A stretch of DNA of 64,000 nt from Flavobacteriaceae bacterium (GTDB taxonomy: Bacteria > Bacteroidota > Bacteroidia > Flavobacteriales > Flavobacteriaceae): NCBI GenBank assembly GCA_013003555.1, contig JABDIV010000082.1:44993-108992 (forward strand), given 5' to 3'. Shown one piece after another: positions 9,501 through 17,725 of this stretch (its first letter is position 1; every line of letters starts with the position of its first letter). The notes beneath the pieces were generated by a model. It did not search any database, was not told the origin of the DNA, and saw only the letters and a program-made list of their open reading frames with translations. The translations under genes and the position numbers were made by a program.

Positions 9501-9773
9501 GGTTCCACTATTCTCACGCGATGTTGAAGTGACACGATCAATTCCTTTCAATCCTTTAAGATTGTCTTCTATTTTCAAGACGACACCTTCTTCGATCTCC
9601 TGGGGTGAAGCACCAGGGTAAACCACAGAAATATTGATCACCTTTGAATCAACCAGAGGAAAGAAGGAACTTTTTAAGGAGAGCATCCCCATAATACCCA
9701 ATAGCACGAAAGCCAGGATAAAGACATTTACGGCGACATGGTATCTTATGAAATATGAAATTATTTTTCTCAT
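6576..9773 (-). CDS. RND efflux transporter, AcrB/MexB-like (HAE1 family)
   Basis: Proton-driven inner-membrane pump of 1065 residues. The first TM helix lies at residues 12-32. A periplasmic porter domain is followed by a cluster of TM helices from about 335. The proton-relay pair D397-D398 is intact in TM4 (GILVDDGIVIAEN). The second half repeats the plan, with a periplasmic domain and a TM bundle ending near residue 1035. The repeated NVLSLFG/NVLSLLG and ALIGIMVNDG signatures are visible in each half. It is the middle gene of MFP-pump-TolC. The substrate cannot be deduced; no adjacent regulator gene is present. Confidence 0.95.
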   Translation of the reverse strand: MRKIISYFIRYHVAVNVFILAFVLLGIMGMLSLKSSFFPLVDSKVINISVVYPGASPQEIEEGVVLKIEDNLKGLKGIDRVTSTSRENSGTISVEIEKGENIDFMLLEVKNAVDRVPTFPTGMEPLVVAKQEPIRQTISFSLSGENVPLGTLKQIGRQIENDLRAIDGISQIDVSGYPNEEIEIAVNEVSLRAYDLTFTDISAAVRNSNILVTGGNIKTDAEEYLIRANNRQYYGKELGNIIVRADMAGRTIRLKDVAEIRDRFSETPNATYFNEKLSVNVTVTSTNNEDLMSSAEKVRNYIEDFNQKYNNIKLDVVRDLSVTLNQRTKLLMENAFAGIILVLIFLSLFLNTRLAFWVAVGLPISFLGMFMLAGQFDVTINVLSLFGMIIVIGILVDDGIVIAENIYQHYERGKTPIQAAIDGTMEVIPPVVSAIITTLLAFSTFLFLDSRIGEFFGEVSVIVILTLTVSLVEALIILPAHLAHSKALRKRKKVESKSRISQFFSKMKSINAFGEKIMFYLRDKTYVPLLNAMLKYKVLSIGIFLAILILTLGSIGGGIVRVTLFPSIASDTVTVNLGMPNGTNERVTDSIISVIEEKAYLVDEEFTAKYFQGTDKQLVRNTIRTISSSSSASLTINMLPGEERPDEINASLVANRLRELVGPVIGVERLTFGSGGNFGGSPVSVSLLSNSIDELKAAKTELKEILEANTLLKDVTDNDPAGIKEIRLELKENAYLLGLDLQSVMNQVRAGFFGVQAQRFQRGQDEIRVWVRYDRSDRTSINDLDDMRILTPAGQRIPLQDIASYEIIRGDVAINHLEGRREIQVSADLKDPSTSSTDILDEIRTIIIPELQSRYPSITASFEGQNREAERLSSSLNAVGPIILLLIYLTIAFTFRSYSQPLILLLIVPFSLTGVAWGHYIYGFPVNVLSLLGIIALIGIMVNDGLVLIGKLNTNLREGLKFEEALKMAGRSRFRAIFLTSLTTIAGLAPLLLEKSRQAQFLKPMAISISFGIAYATILTLLVLPLFLSFNNALKRNIKWLATGKKVTNEEVERAIIEQNEALEY

Positions 9774-9782
9774 GATCTTTCT

Positions 9783-10913
9783 TTAATTTCCGTTATTCTC
9801 CTTAGACTCTTGATAAACTTTAACCAGCATTCCAGGATATGCTCCTGGCAGCGGCTTAGAGAGGATCACTGATCCTTCAGGCACATCGGTTATTACTGCC
9901 ATTTTATCTCCGAAGTATACGGGTTTAACAGCAATAACATCTAAAATTGAATCACGAACAATAAATATTTCGTTTCTATCGGAAACTAAATTGCGATCAA
10001 TCTGAATGGACACAGGCACCTCACGTGCATTTAACTGCGCTTCCAGGTACATCCCTTCTTTAAGACGTTCGTCCTTTACTTTAACATAGGCTGAAATAGT
10101 TTGGGTGGTCTGATCAATACTCGCATTTACCCGGCTAACAGTTCCCGCAAATTTCATTGTTTTTTCGAGATTACTCAATGCAACGTTCTGTCCCGGTTGA
10201 AGAAGTCCGGAAAACGACTTACTCAAAGCCACTTCTAATTCGTACAAACTCGGGTCGATAAACGATCCCAGTTTTTGACCATTTCGTATCAAGGTACCCT
10301 CGGTTACCAGCGCTTCGGTAAGAACCCCGTCAAAGGGCGCGGCTATTCTATACTTTGCTAGTCGTTGCTCTAAATTCTTAACCGAATAATAGTTTGAGAC
10401 AATGCCACGACCGGTTAGGAAATAATTTTCTTTCTCAGAGGTCATTTCCGGCAGTTTCGGTGTTGACTTGTTCAAATCGAAGTTCGTCAGGTAAGCTTGC
10501 CATTTTGGATATACCTCAGGAAAATCCAGCCTCAGATCGGGCATTATAGATGCGAGGGCATTATACAAGTTGCTTTTTGCCGACTGTACGGATGCATAAT
10601 ATTCTGAATCGTCAATTCGAATAATGGTTTGTCCTGAACGATATGCCTGCCCGGGACGAAAAAGAACGGAACCCGGTCTAAAAACACCCTGAACTTCTGC
10701 GAATAGTTCAAGCCGGCGTACTGCGGTAAGATTACCATTGGCATTGATAACAATTGGAGTTGTCTTATTAACCACTGTATCGGTAAAGACCGTTTTTACA
10801 ACCTTCTGTGGTTGGGGACGCCCTCTTTTATTGCTTTTAACAAGATTCATGGCGACCATTATCGAAAGTGCAATCAAGGCAATTCCGATAATACCGAGTA
10901 TGGTTTTTCTCAT
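9783..10913 (-). CDS. RND efflux periplasmic adaptor (membrane fusion protein)
   Basis: AcrA/HlyD-like adaptor linking the pump to the TolC channel. One N-terminal anchor helix (residues 5-22) has no lipobox Cys. The lipoyl half-motifs flank a helical hairpin (about 70-190), followed by a beta-barrel (IAAPFDGVLTEALVTEGTLI) and a membrane-proximal domain ending PGMLVKVYQESKENN. The length of 376 is normal. First gene of the efflux operon, 9 bases before the pump gene. A 77-base gap separates it from the ABC-F gene upstream on the same strand. Confidence 0.93.
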   Translation of the reverse strand: MRKTILGIIGIALIALSIMVAMNLVKSNKRGRPQPQKVVKTVFTDTVVNKTTPIVINANGNLTAVRRLELFAEVQGVFRPGSVLFRPGQAYRSGQTIIRIDDSEYYASVQSAKSNLYNALASIMPDLRLDFPEVYPKWQAYLTNFDLNKSTPKLPEMTSEKENYFLTGRGIVSNYYSVKNLEQRLAKYRIAAPFDGVLTEALVTEGTLIRNGQKLGSFIDPSLYELEVALSKSFSGLLQPGQNVALSNLEKTMKFAGTVSRVNASIDQTTQTISAYVKVKDERLKEGMYLEAQLNAREVPVSIQIDRNLVSDRNEIFIVRDSILDVIAVKPVYFGDKMAVITDVPEGSVILSKPLPGAYPGMLVKVYQESKENNGN

Positions 10914-10990
10914 AAGTTACTGCAGTTGATGATTATGGCGGCTAAATTATCAATTTGAATCTCTTTTGCGGTTAAAAAAAACTTAATCTT

Positions 10991-12904
10991 TTAGCCGGTC
11001 AATTCTTCAAGTTTTTCATGCGTCAATTCCCATTCGGCGAGTTTCGATTCCAATTGATTTTTTTTCGTTTGATAATTATTAAAAAATTCGGGGATGGCGA
11101 CTGTTTGGTCATAATTGGTGTCGAGTTCAACATCCATGATCTTTATGTCCTTCTCCAATTGGGCGATCTGGGATTCGATCTTGCTGATTTTGTTTTTTAG
11201 GGATTTGACACGTTTCTGCTCCTCATACGCCAATTTATTATCCGACTTGTCATGTTTCGAAACCGTTTTGCTACGCAATTCTGCTTCTCTCAGATTGTTA
11301 AGGTTTCGTTGTTCCAGATAATAATCGATATCGCCCAGATACTCCTTAATCTTCCGATCCTTAAACTCATACACCTTCTTTGCCAAATCCTGAAGAAATT
11401 CACGGTCATGCGATACCAGTATCAATGTGCCTTCGAACCGTTTTAATGCCTGCTTAAGAACCTCTTTTGACTGCATATCAAGGTGATTGGTCGGCTCATC
11501 CATTATTATCACATTTAATGGCTGAAGCAACATCTTGGCAAGCGCCAGGCGATTTCGTTCTCCCCCTGAAAGTACACGCGTATACTTTTCAACTTCATCT
11601 CCCTGAAACAAAAATGCACCCAATATATCCCTTACTTTATGACGATTGGTCTCATTGGCAGCATCGATCATTGTATCAAGTACTGTTTTTGAAGGATCGA
11701 GGTATTCCGCCTGATCCTGAGCAAAAAACCCAATTTGAACATTATGCCCTTGTTTAACATGACCCTTACAGGCTATTTCACCCACCATGATCTTGGCGAG
11801 CGTGGTTTTCCCCTGGCCATTCTGACCAACAAAGGCGATTTTAGATCCTCTCTCTACCATTAGATCGACATGGTTTAAGACTTGAAGATCACCGTAGTTT
11901 TTTGAAACATCTTCCAATTCAAGCACCACTTTACCAGGCCTTTGAGAAAGTGGAAATGAAACATTCATAACTCTCGAATCCACCTCGTCAACTTCGATGC
12001 GTTCCATCTTATCCAGTTTCTTTATGAGTGACTGAGCCATAGCCGCTTTAGTGGCTTTTGCCCTGAATTTTTCGATGAGCTTCTCGGTATGTTCAATTTG
12101 TTTTTGCTGGTTTTTCTGAGTTGCCAGCTGCTGTTCACGCAACTCTTCTCTCAGCAGCATATACTGGCTGTAGGGTTTGTTATAGTCGTATATCCGACCA
12201 CGAACTATCTCAATTGTACGATTGGTTATGTTATCAAGGAACATTTTATCATGGGATACAATCACCACAGCACCCGGGTAGGATTTGAGAAATTGCTCCA
12301 ACCAAATAATCGATTCGATATCGAGATGATTGGTCGGTTCATCTAGCAGTAAAATGTCGTTTTGTTGCAGCAACAGTTTGGCGAGTTCGATTCGCATGCG
12401 CCAGCCACCGGAAAGGGTATCGGTTTGCTGATCGAATTGTTCGCGTTTAAATCCCAGACCAATCAGGATTTTTTCAGTATCACCTTTATAATTGTAGCCA
12501 CCATGAATCTCATACTCGTGCTGTTTTTCGTTCAGTGAGATCATGAGTTCTTTATAGTTTACCGATTCATAGTCGGTACGCTCAGCTAACTGTTTACCAA
12601 TCTGTTCCAGTTCGATTTCAAGGTTGATTAATTCATCGAATGCCTTATATGTCTCTTCCAGAATCGTATTCCCATGGGAGAAATCGAAATCTTGTTTAAG
12701 CAACCCGATCTTCAGGGCTTTTTCCATCACAATCTGTCCGCTATCATATTCAATTTCGGAAGCTATAATCTTTAGTAACGTTGATTTCCCGGCGCCGTTT
12801 TTACCGATGAGTCCAACCTTATCGCCTGGCTTCAACCTGAAGGTCACTTCCTGAAAAAGGAATTCTCCCTGAAATGAAATCGACAACTTATGAATATTAA
12901 GCAT
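10991..12904 (-). CDS. ABC-F family ATPase (ribosome-associated)
   Basis: A cytosolic twin-ABC protein without membrane segments, 637 residues. Domain 1 has Walker A GKNGAGKST (34-42), signature LSGGW and Walker B ILLLDEPTNHLD. The central linker is a charged helical arm (about 235-300), and domain 2 has GQNGQGKTT, signature LSGGE and VIIMDEPTNHLD. The C-terminal 90 residues form a Lys/Glu-rich coiled coil, as in Uup and related proteins. ABC-F proteins act on the ribosomal E site; the precise subfamily and any antibiotic-resistance role cannot be assigned from the sequence alone. Confidence 0.93.
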   Translation of the reverse strand: MLNIHKLSISFQGEFLFQEVTFRLKPGDKVGLIGKNGAGKSTLLKIIASEIEYDSGQIVMEKALKIGLLKQDFDFSHGNTILEETYKAFDELINLEIELEQIGKQLAERTDYESVNYKELMISLNEKQHEYEIHGGYNYKGDTEKILIGLGFKREQFDQQTDTLSGGWRMRIELAKLLLQQNDILLLDEPTNHLDIESIIWLEQFLKSYPGAVVIVSHDKMFLDNITNRTIEIVRGRIYDYNKPYSQYMLLREELREQQLATQKNQQKQIEHTEKLIEKFRAKATKAAMAQSLIKKLDKMERIEVDEVDSRVMNVSFPLSQRPGKVVLELEDVSKNYGDLQVLNHVDLMVERGSKIAFVGQNGQGKTTLAKIMVGEIACKGHVKQGHNVQIGFFAQDQAEYLDPSKTVLDTMIDAANETNRHKVRDILGAFLFQGDEVEKYTRVLSGGERNRLALAKMLLQPLNVIIMDEPTNHLDMQSKEVLKQALKRFEGTLILVSHDREFLQDLAKKVYEFKDRKIKEYLGDIDYYLEQRNLNNLREAELRSKTVSKHDKSDNKLAYEEQKRVKSLKNKISKIESQIAQLEKDIKIMDVELDTNYDQTVAIPEFFNNYQTKKNQLESKLAEWELTHEKLEELTG

Positions 12905-12942
12905 TTGTGATTTTTGTTACGCAGAACCTCATGAGAAACTCC

Positions 12943-12950
12943 TAAATTTG
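12943..12950 (+). promoter_or_regulatory. Candidate -7 promoter box for the DUF983 gene
   Basis: TAAATTTG matches TAnnTTTG, 35 bases before the ATG at 12985. The nearest upstream TTG (12914-12916) is 26 bases away, slightly too far, so the call is tentative. Confidence 0.38.
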
Positions 12951-12984
12951 CCCTTCGATCTGAACAAAAATAGTATAATTAAAG

Positions 12985-13374
12985 ATGTTTAAAAAAGGAA
13001 ATAAACTCTATAGCATATTCACAGGCAGTTGTCCGAAATGTCATCAGGAAAGCATGTATGTTAATAAGAATGCCTTTGTTCTGAGTGAAACCCTTAAAAT
13101 GCATGAACGATGTTCACATTGTAACACCAAATATAAAATGGAACCTTCATTCTTCTACGGATCGATGTATGTGAGCTATGCGGTGGGTATTATCTTCGCT
13201 TTTATGGCCTTTTCCGTTTCCTATGGGATATTTGACAGCGGGAGGAATATCGCATTCGCCTCGATTATCTTGACGCTGATCATTTGCCTACCCATAATTT
13301 TAAGACTCTCGAGAAATATCTGGATAAATTTCTTTATGAATTACGATCGCTCGCTGGTAAAATCGAAATCTTAA
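12985..13374 (+). CDS. DUF983 family membrane protein
   Basis: A 129-residue protein. The N-terminal zinc-ribbon-like segment has CPKCHQ at residues 16-21 and CSHCNTKY at 43-50. Two TM helices follow (about 62-84 and 90-112). The layout of two CxxC pairs, then FFYGSMYVSYAVG and two helices, is that of the DUF983 family, whose role is unknown. It is transcribed divergently from the ABC-F gene. Its stop overlaps the stop of the convergent oxidoreductase by 4 bases (ttaa at 13371-13374). Confidence 0.85.
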   Translation: MFKKGNKLYSIFTGSCPKCHQESMYVNKNAFVLSETLKMHERCSHCNTKYKMEPSFFYGSMYVSYAVGIIFAFMAFSVSYGIFDSGRNIAFASIILTLIICLPIILRLSRNIWINFFMNYDRSLVKSKS

Positions 13375-14417
13375 GAAAACCGACTTATATCAATTTCTTC
13401 AGGCAATGGAGTTTCGTTTTCGAGGTGATCAAATAGAATCCCTGCTGCAAAAGGAGCAATAAGCACTCCACGGCTTCCCAGGCCGTTTAAAACGCACAAG
13501 CCTTTGTATTTGTTATGAGTGCCTAATATTGGTCTCCGATCGCTTACCGTTGGCCGAACACCTGCAAGGTGATCAACAATTGTATAATCGCAATTAAGAA
13601 GCTTATTCAAACGTCGACAGAGTTCATCGCGTCCTTTTTCTGATGGTACATTGGTTTTATCGTAACGGTTATATGTTGATCCGGCCAAATAAAGATCCCC
13701 TTCCAGGGGAATTAAAAAAACACTTGACTTCAGAATATAATCGATTTTTAGATCAGGGCATTGAATCTTGAGGAGTTCGCCTTTGGTTCCGTTTAATGGC
13801 AACGATTTAAAGTAGGGATTGCGTTTTAGTCCAAATCCATCACAGAACACGACGCGATGGCAACTGATCTCCATATATTTAATATTGGCACCAGCGATCT
13901 CGATCTTTTCATATTTGAACGATTTGTCAATTAATCTCCCTTCTGCTCTCAATGCTTTTCGGAATGTATTTATCAGTTTGAGCGTATCAATCCGTCCAGA
14001 ATGATACACCTCGCCCAGGCCGTGATTGCAATCAAATGCGCTTTCGTCGTATTGAATTAATTCATCGGACATATAGTGCTTTAAGACCGGATCGTCTGTA
14101 GCCTGAAACCAATTGTTTTGTTCTTCACTTGAACGAAGAAGACGTCTAACCGGCATTTTATAATCGAATTTAACGCCGAGTCTTGATTCTAATTCATGAT
14201 AATAGGGCTGGGCAATTTCTGTTTGTATATCAGCTTTCCATGCCAAAGTGAATCGCTTAAGCATTACGGGATTATAAAGTCCTCCGGCCACCATAGACGC
14301 CTGCTGTGAACAATCATCAAAAAGGACAAACGATTTGTTTGATTGCCGCAGTTTTTCGGCAAATGCTATTCCGGCGAGGCCGCATCCCACAATAATATAG
14401 TCATAATGCATGGCCAT
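13371..14417 (-). CDS. FAD-dependent oxidoreductase (DAO family)
   Basis: The Rossmann dinucleotide motif is at the N-terminus (YDYIIVGCGLAGIAFAEKL), followed by a DAO-like substrate domain and the C-terminal FAD-contact motif GVRPTVSDRRPILGTH and LNGLGSRGVLIAPFAA. It resembles glycine/D-amino-acid oxidases and the oxidase half of MnmC, but I cannot name the substrate. The length of 348 is normal. Two ATG starts exist (residues 1 and 3), and either puts the FAD motif in place. It lies downstream of the gldKLMN operon but is separated from it by a strong terminator. Confidence 0.87.
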   Translation of the reverse strand: MAMHYDYIIVGCGLAGIAFAEKLRQSNKSFVLFDDCSQQASMVAGGLYNPVMLKRFTLAWKADIQTEIAQPYYHELESRLGVKFDYKMPVRRLLRSSEEQNNWFQATDDPVLKHYMSDELIQYDESAFDCNHGLGEVYHSGRIDTLKLINTFRKALRAEGRLIDKSFKYEKIEIAGANIKYMEISCHRVVFCDGFGLKRNPYFKSLPLNGTKGELLKIQCPDLKIDYILKSSVFLIPLEGDLYLAGSTYNRYDKTNVPSEKGRDELCRRLNKLLNCDYTIVDHLAGVRPTVSDRRPILGTHNKYKGLCVLNGLGSRGVLIAPFAAGILFDHLENETPLPEEIDISRFS

Positions 14418-14450
14418 GCGAAGATACTATTTCAGTATAAGAGCGGGCAA

Positions 14451-14485
14451 AAAAAAACGCTCACTTTATCAGTGAGCGTTTTTTT
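14451..14485. terminator. Terminator after gldN
   Basis: A perfect 10-bp stem, AACGCTCACT at 14456-14465 and AGTGAGCGTT at 14471-14480, with a five-base loop, T tract on one side and A tract on the other. On the minus strand it lies just after the gldN stop and would end the gldKLMN transcript. Confidence 0.85.
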
Positions 14486-14499
14486 GCAGTGAAACTAAA

Positions 14500-15390
14500 T
14501 TAGTAACTCCACATATCTTGTTCGAAGTCGCGAACTTTCTCTTTGACTCGATTCGATTCCAACAATTGCATCAAGGCATTATCGGAGATATATTCCATAA
14601 TGGTTCTATCTCCCTGGACATTTTCTTCTCTGAAAATATATCCATTAAAGCGTCTTGAATTCAACAGGTGGTCAAAAGTTATTGGCACAGCGCTATTTTC
14701 ATTATTGAAGGCTTTTGCTTCATGAAGCACCTCTCTTGCGTCCGGGAAAAATACCCAGAATAATGGCACTAAATCAACGTTATCGCTATCGATGAAATTC
14801 ACATCGGGTGCAACAGGAGCAATGCCCAATAATCTATACTTCAACTCACCATGTCGTTTATCAAAATACCAAAGGCCTTTGATGTGGTATTCAACGATGT
14901 CGGCTGCGGTGATATCACGTCGGTCAATATATTCTCCCGACAATTCTTCACCAGCATTTAATTGTTCAATACCCAATTCGGTGGTATCGACTCGAACCAG
15001 TGCAGCTTCGATATCTTTTAATGTCCGCTTTGCCGTAAAGTAGGAATCATCGTAAATATTAGCGATATCCCCGGATTTTACCGAATTCATCAAGACATCG
15101 AATAAAGATCGTCTGTTTTTACCAATATTATTGGTGTCGATTGGATAATACATCGGAAAGTTTACACGTTCATCAAGAACGACTTTCTCCCATGTCATTC
15201 GGGAATATAAAATATCCCTGTCATCGACATAACCATATTCTAGAGGCTTATCATTATCCAATAGTTTCTGTGCATCGGTTTTTATACCGATCTCTTCCGG
15301 GCTTTTGGCATTCAGAATATTAGCCTGACCAAAAGTTGTATTGACCATGAAGGCGCAGATAACGACTATTATAATATGTTTAAAATTCAT
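14500..15390 (-). CDS. gldN: Gliding motility / T9SS protein GldN
   Basis: Periplasmic component of the type IX secretion system and gliding machinery that associates with the GldK ring. A signal peptide (MNFKHIIIVVICAFMVNTTFGQ) is followed by the conserved DVDD-like segment YGYVDDRDILYSRMTWEKVVLDERVN split over residues 52-77, and a C-terminal region with EYHIKGLWYFDKRHGELKYRLLG. The length of 296 is close to other flavobacterial GldN. Last gene of gldKLMN, 45 bases after gldM. Confidence 0.95.
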   Translation of the reverse strand: MNFKHIIIVVICAFMVNTTFGQANILNAKSPEEIGIKTDAQKLLDNDKPLEYGYVDDRDILYSRMTWEKVVLDERVNFPMYYPIDTNNIGKNRRSLFDVLMNSVKSGDIANIYDDSYFTAKRTLKDIEAALVRVDTTELGIEQLNAGEELSGEYIDRRDITAADIVEYHIKGLWYFDKRHGELKYRLLGIAPVAPDVNFIDSDNVDLVPLFWVFFPDAREVLHEAKAFNNENSAVPITFDHLLNSRRFNGYIFREENVQGDRTIMEYISDNALMQLLESNRVKEKVRDFEQDMWSY

Positions 15391-15435
15391 CTTCCTTTTA
15401 CTTTACGAGTTTGGGACAGTTAAATAACCATCAAA

Positions 15436-16992
15436 TTAATTTGTAAGCTCAATGATAACAGGTGAAACTTTTTTCAGCCTGTAACTTGAATTACCAGCGA
15501 TCTTAGCCTGGATATCAAAAACCTGAACTGCCGCGCCTCGCTTGGCCTTCCTTAAGGCAGCTTTTGAACGGCTATTCAATTTGCTACCGCTATTATTTAT
15601 TGTTGGCTGTCCCGGAACTTTAAATTTAAATCCGGATACATTCAACTTAAGATCGAAATCAAAATCATCGAGTTTAGCACCAATGGTTGAGATCTCAAGG
15701 CTATTACGTTGCATTTTAATCGCACCGTCTTCACCACGAACCGTACCGGTTGGTTTTGGAATATCTTTGATTCTGAATTTTGCAGCATCGCTTACTCGCG
15801 ATCCGTCAGGCAATGTTCCGCCAACATTGATCGTAACTTCACGACCTTGAACCGTAGTAACATTCATCATGTATTTGCCAACACCTCCGGCTTTTCTCAA
15901 ACCTGGTGCTCTTGCAGATACGTTGTTATCAGACACGCCAGCAAACGAGATGGTCATCGGGTTGTCAACACCACGGTAAACCACGTTCATCTTATCAGCA
16001 GAAATTGTTGCCGAATTTGGCTTAGGTACAACAGCATAAGTGCTTTTAACAGGAATTACAATTGTAGAATCACCTTCTTTAAACTGGAACTCTCCAACAA
16101 TTTCACGCTCTCCTACAGATCCTGCAGGAAAATCTAAAAGCGTTTGACCGGCCTGCATAGCTTCAGCAGGTACTTCCTTGCCATTGATAATTACTTTATC
16201 AGCTGTTAGTGTTTTATCGTTCTTTCCGAGGATAATACGCCCTTTAAAGTTTTCACCACTAAAGAAAGCCGTTTTATCAGGAACAACAATCGCATCAAAA
16301 TTGGTAAGTGAAGCTTCTATTTTTAACTTTCCAGCTAACATAGAAGACAAGACTTCTGATTCTGTAGTTTTAATATCTGCCTGTAATTGTGTCATTTTGG
16401 TTAAAGACGCTACTAAAGGAAATCCTTTGTAATGATAATTTAACCATGATAATATATTTCCATCTCTGTTGGTGACATCAGCTGTTGAAAACTTTTTCTG
16501 AACATCTTTAATAATATCTTGTAGATCTGGGTTGTCTTTCAAGACGTCTGCAACGCCATCACGGAATTTAGCAATTTCATCTAAGTATTGCTGGCCTTCC
16601 GGTTTGAGTTTATCACCAATAAAAAATATTTCATCGAGGAAATTCGACTTGTCCATGATCTCATAATCTTCGGGATCATCAACAGAGGCCGTCATTCGCC
16701 CTTTGAGGTCGGCTAAATATGAGTTAAAATCGGTTGCCAATTGTGAAATGTTATCGGCTTGCGCTTTTAAAGGTCTATATTTAGCAGGTTGTTCTTCAAC
16801 CTTTTCGGCTAAACCTTGCATGAAATCAGAGTTACGAACAGTTGCCGCTTCATTAGATTCCGTGAGTTTAGCATTCATTAATCCAAAAGCAGATAGGACC
16901 TCTTTTGACATATTCAATGCAAGCATCGCAATGAAAATCAAATACATCAGGTTGATCATTTTCTGCCGAGGAGATAGTTTTCCTTGTGCCAT
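15436..16992 (-). CDS. gldM: Gliding motility / T9SS motor protein GldM
   Basis: Inner-membrane protein with one TM helix and a long periplasmic rod. With GldL it forms the proton-driven motor powering gliding and type IX secretion. The N-terminal helix (about 15-35) is preceded by Arg9 (KLSPRQKM), the conserved residue near the motor channel. Residues 40-230 are alpha-helical, and the remainder is a series of beta domains (from VPDKTAFFSGENFKG onward). The length of 518 is normal. It follows gldL by 47 bases. Confidence 0.97.
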   Translation of the reverse strand: MAQGKLSPRQKMINLMYLIFIAMLALNMSKEVLSAFGLMNAKLTESNEAATVRNSDFMQGLAEKVEEQPAKYRPLKAQADNISQLATDFNSYLADLKGRMTASVDDPEDYEIMDKSNFLDEIFFIGDKLKPEGQQYLDEIAKFRDGVADVLKDNPDLQDIIKDVQKKFSTADVTNRDGNILSWLNYHYKGFPLVASLTKMTQLQADIKTTESEVLSSMLAGKLKIEASLTNFDAIVVPDKTAFFSGENFKGRIILGKNDKTLTADKVIINGKEVPAEAMQAGQTLLDFPAGSVGEREIVGEFQFKEGDSTIVIPVKSTYAVVPKPNSATISADKMNVVYRGVDNPMTISFAGVSDNNVSARAPGLRKAGGVGKYMMNVTTVQGREVTINVGGTLPDGSRVSDAAKFRIKDIPKPTGTVRGEDGAIKMQRNSLEISTIGAKLDDFDFDLKLNVSGFKFKVPGQPTINNSGSKLNSRSKAALRKAKRGAAVQVFDIQAKIAGNSSYRLKKVSPVIIELTN

Positions 16993-17039
16993 GACTAATT
17001 AAGTTTTTCGTTAGTTAAAATGGATTGAATAGAACTCAA

Positions 17040-17681
17040 TTAGTTTCGATTCATAGCTGAAAGCATACCACCATAAACACCGTTAAGTGAAGATAGGTTA
17101 GATGCCAACGACTGCATTTGCTCTTTAAGTTTCGATGCGTTTTCGATGGCCTCTTCATTGATCGTGGCCTGACGGTTAACGCTATCTAATTGAACTTTAT
17201 ACAAGCTGTTTAGCGACTCCATTTGAGCTGCTGCAAGAGATAGTTCTTCACCATATTTCTTGGTAGCAGCGATTGAATCTACAGTAGGATTGAGGCTTTT
17301 GGCTGCACCTTCGAAATTTTTGATGCTATCACCTAAGCTAGCCATTAGTTCACCATCGATCTTGGCGTCTTTTAATAAATCATCTAATTTCTTAGATAAA
17401 AGACCTTCAGCATCTTTTGGTGAATCTTCTTTACCTTTTTTCTTTCCACCCGCTAATTCAGGATAAACCAACGACCAATCTAAATCGTCGTCAACCGATT
17501 CGAAGGCTGATATCGCGAAGATAATCGCTTCGGTCACCAGACCTATCGTCAACATTACGTTTCCGGTTAATGGTCCTAATTCGAAATGGATAATTTTAAA
17601 TAGCGCACCAATAATCACAATTGATGCTCCAAGTCCATAAGCCATATTCATGAACTTCTTTTCTGCTCTTGATTGTGCCAT
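17040..17681 (-). CDS. gldL: Gliding motility / T9SS motor protein GldL
   Basis: Membrane part of the GldLM motor. Two TM helices are visible (about 13-31 and 40-60). Charged residues K29, H32, E51 and E61 sit in or at the edges of them, at the spacing of the motor residues studied in Flavobacterium GldL (there 27, 30, 49, 59 as I recall). The C-terminal 140 residues are a soluble helical domain (KKLDDLLKDAKIDGELMASL). The 213-residue length is usual. The gene lies between gldK and gldM. Confidence 0.97.
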   Translation of the reverse strand: MAQSRAEKKFMNMAYGLGASIVIIGALFKIIHFELGPLTGNVMLTIGLVTEAIIFAISAFESVDDDLDWSLVYPELAGGKKKGKEDSPKDAEGLLSKKLDDLLKDAKIDGELMASLGDSIKNFEGAAKSLNPTVDSIAATKKYGEELSLAAAQMESLNSLYKVQLDSVNRQATINEEAIENASKLKEQMQSLASNLSSLNGVYGGMLSAMNRN

Positions 17682-17725
17682 AATAATTGTTTTAAGTTAA
17701 GTTAAATTGTATATTCAGTTTTCTG

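Noticed and set aside
11018..12854. Forward-strand frames opposite the ABC-F gene
   Set aside because: Antisense shadows of a well-supported conserved gene; no domains.
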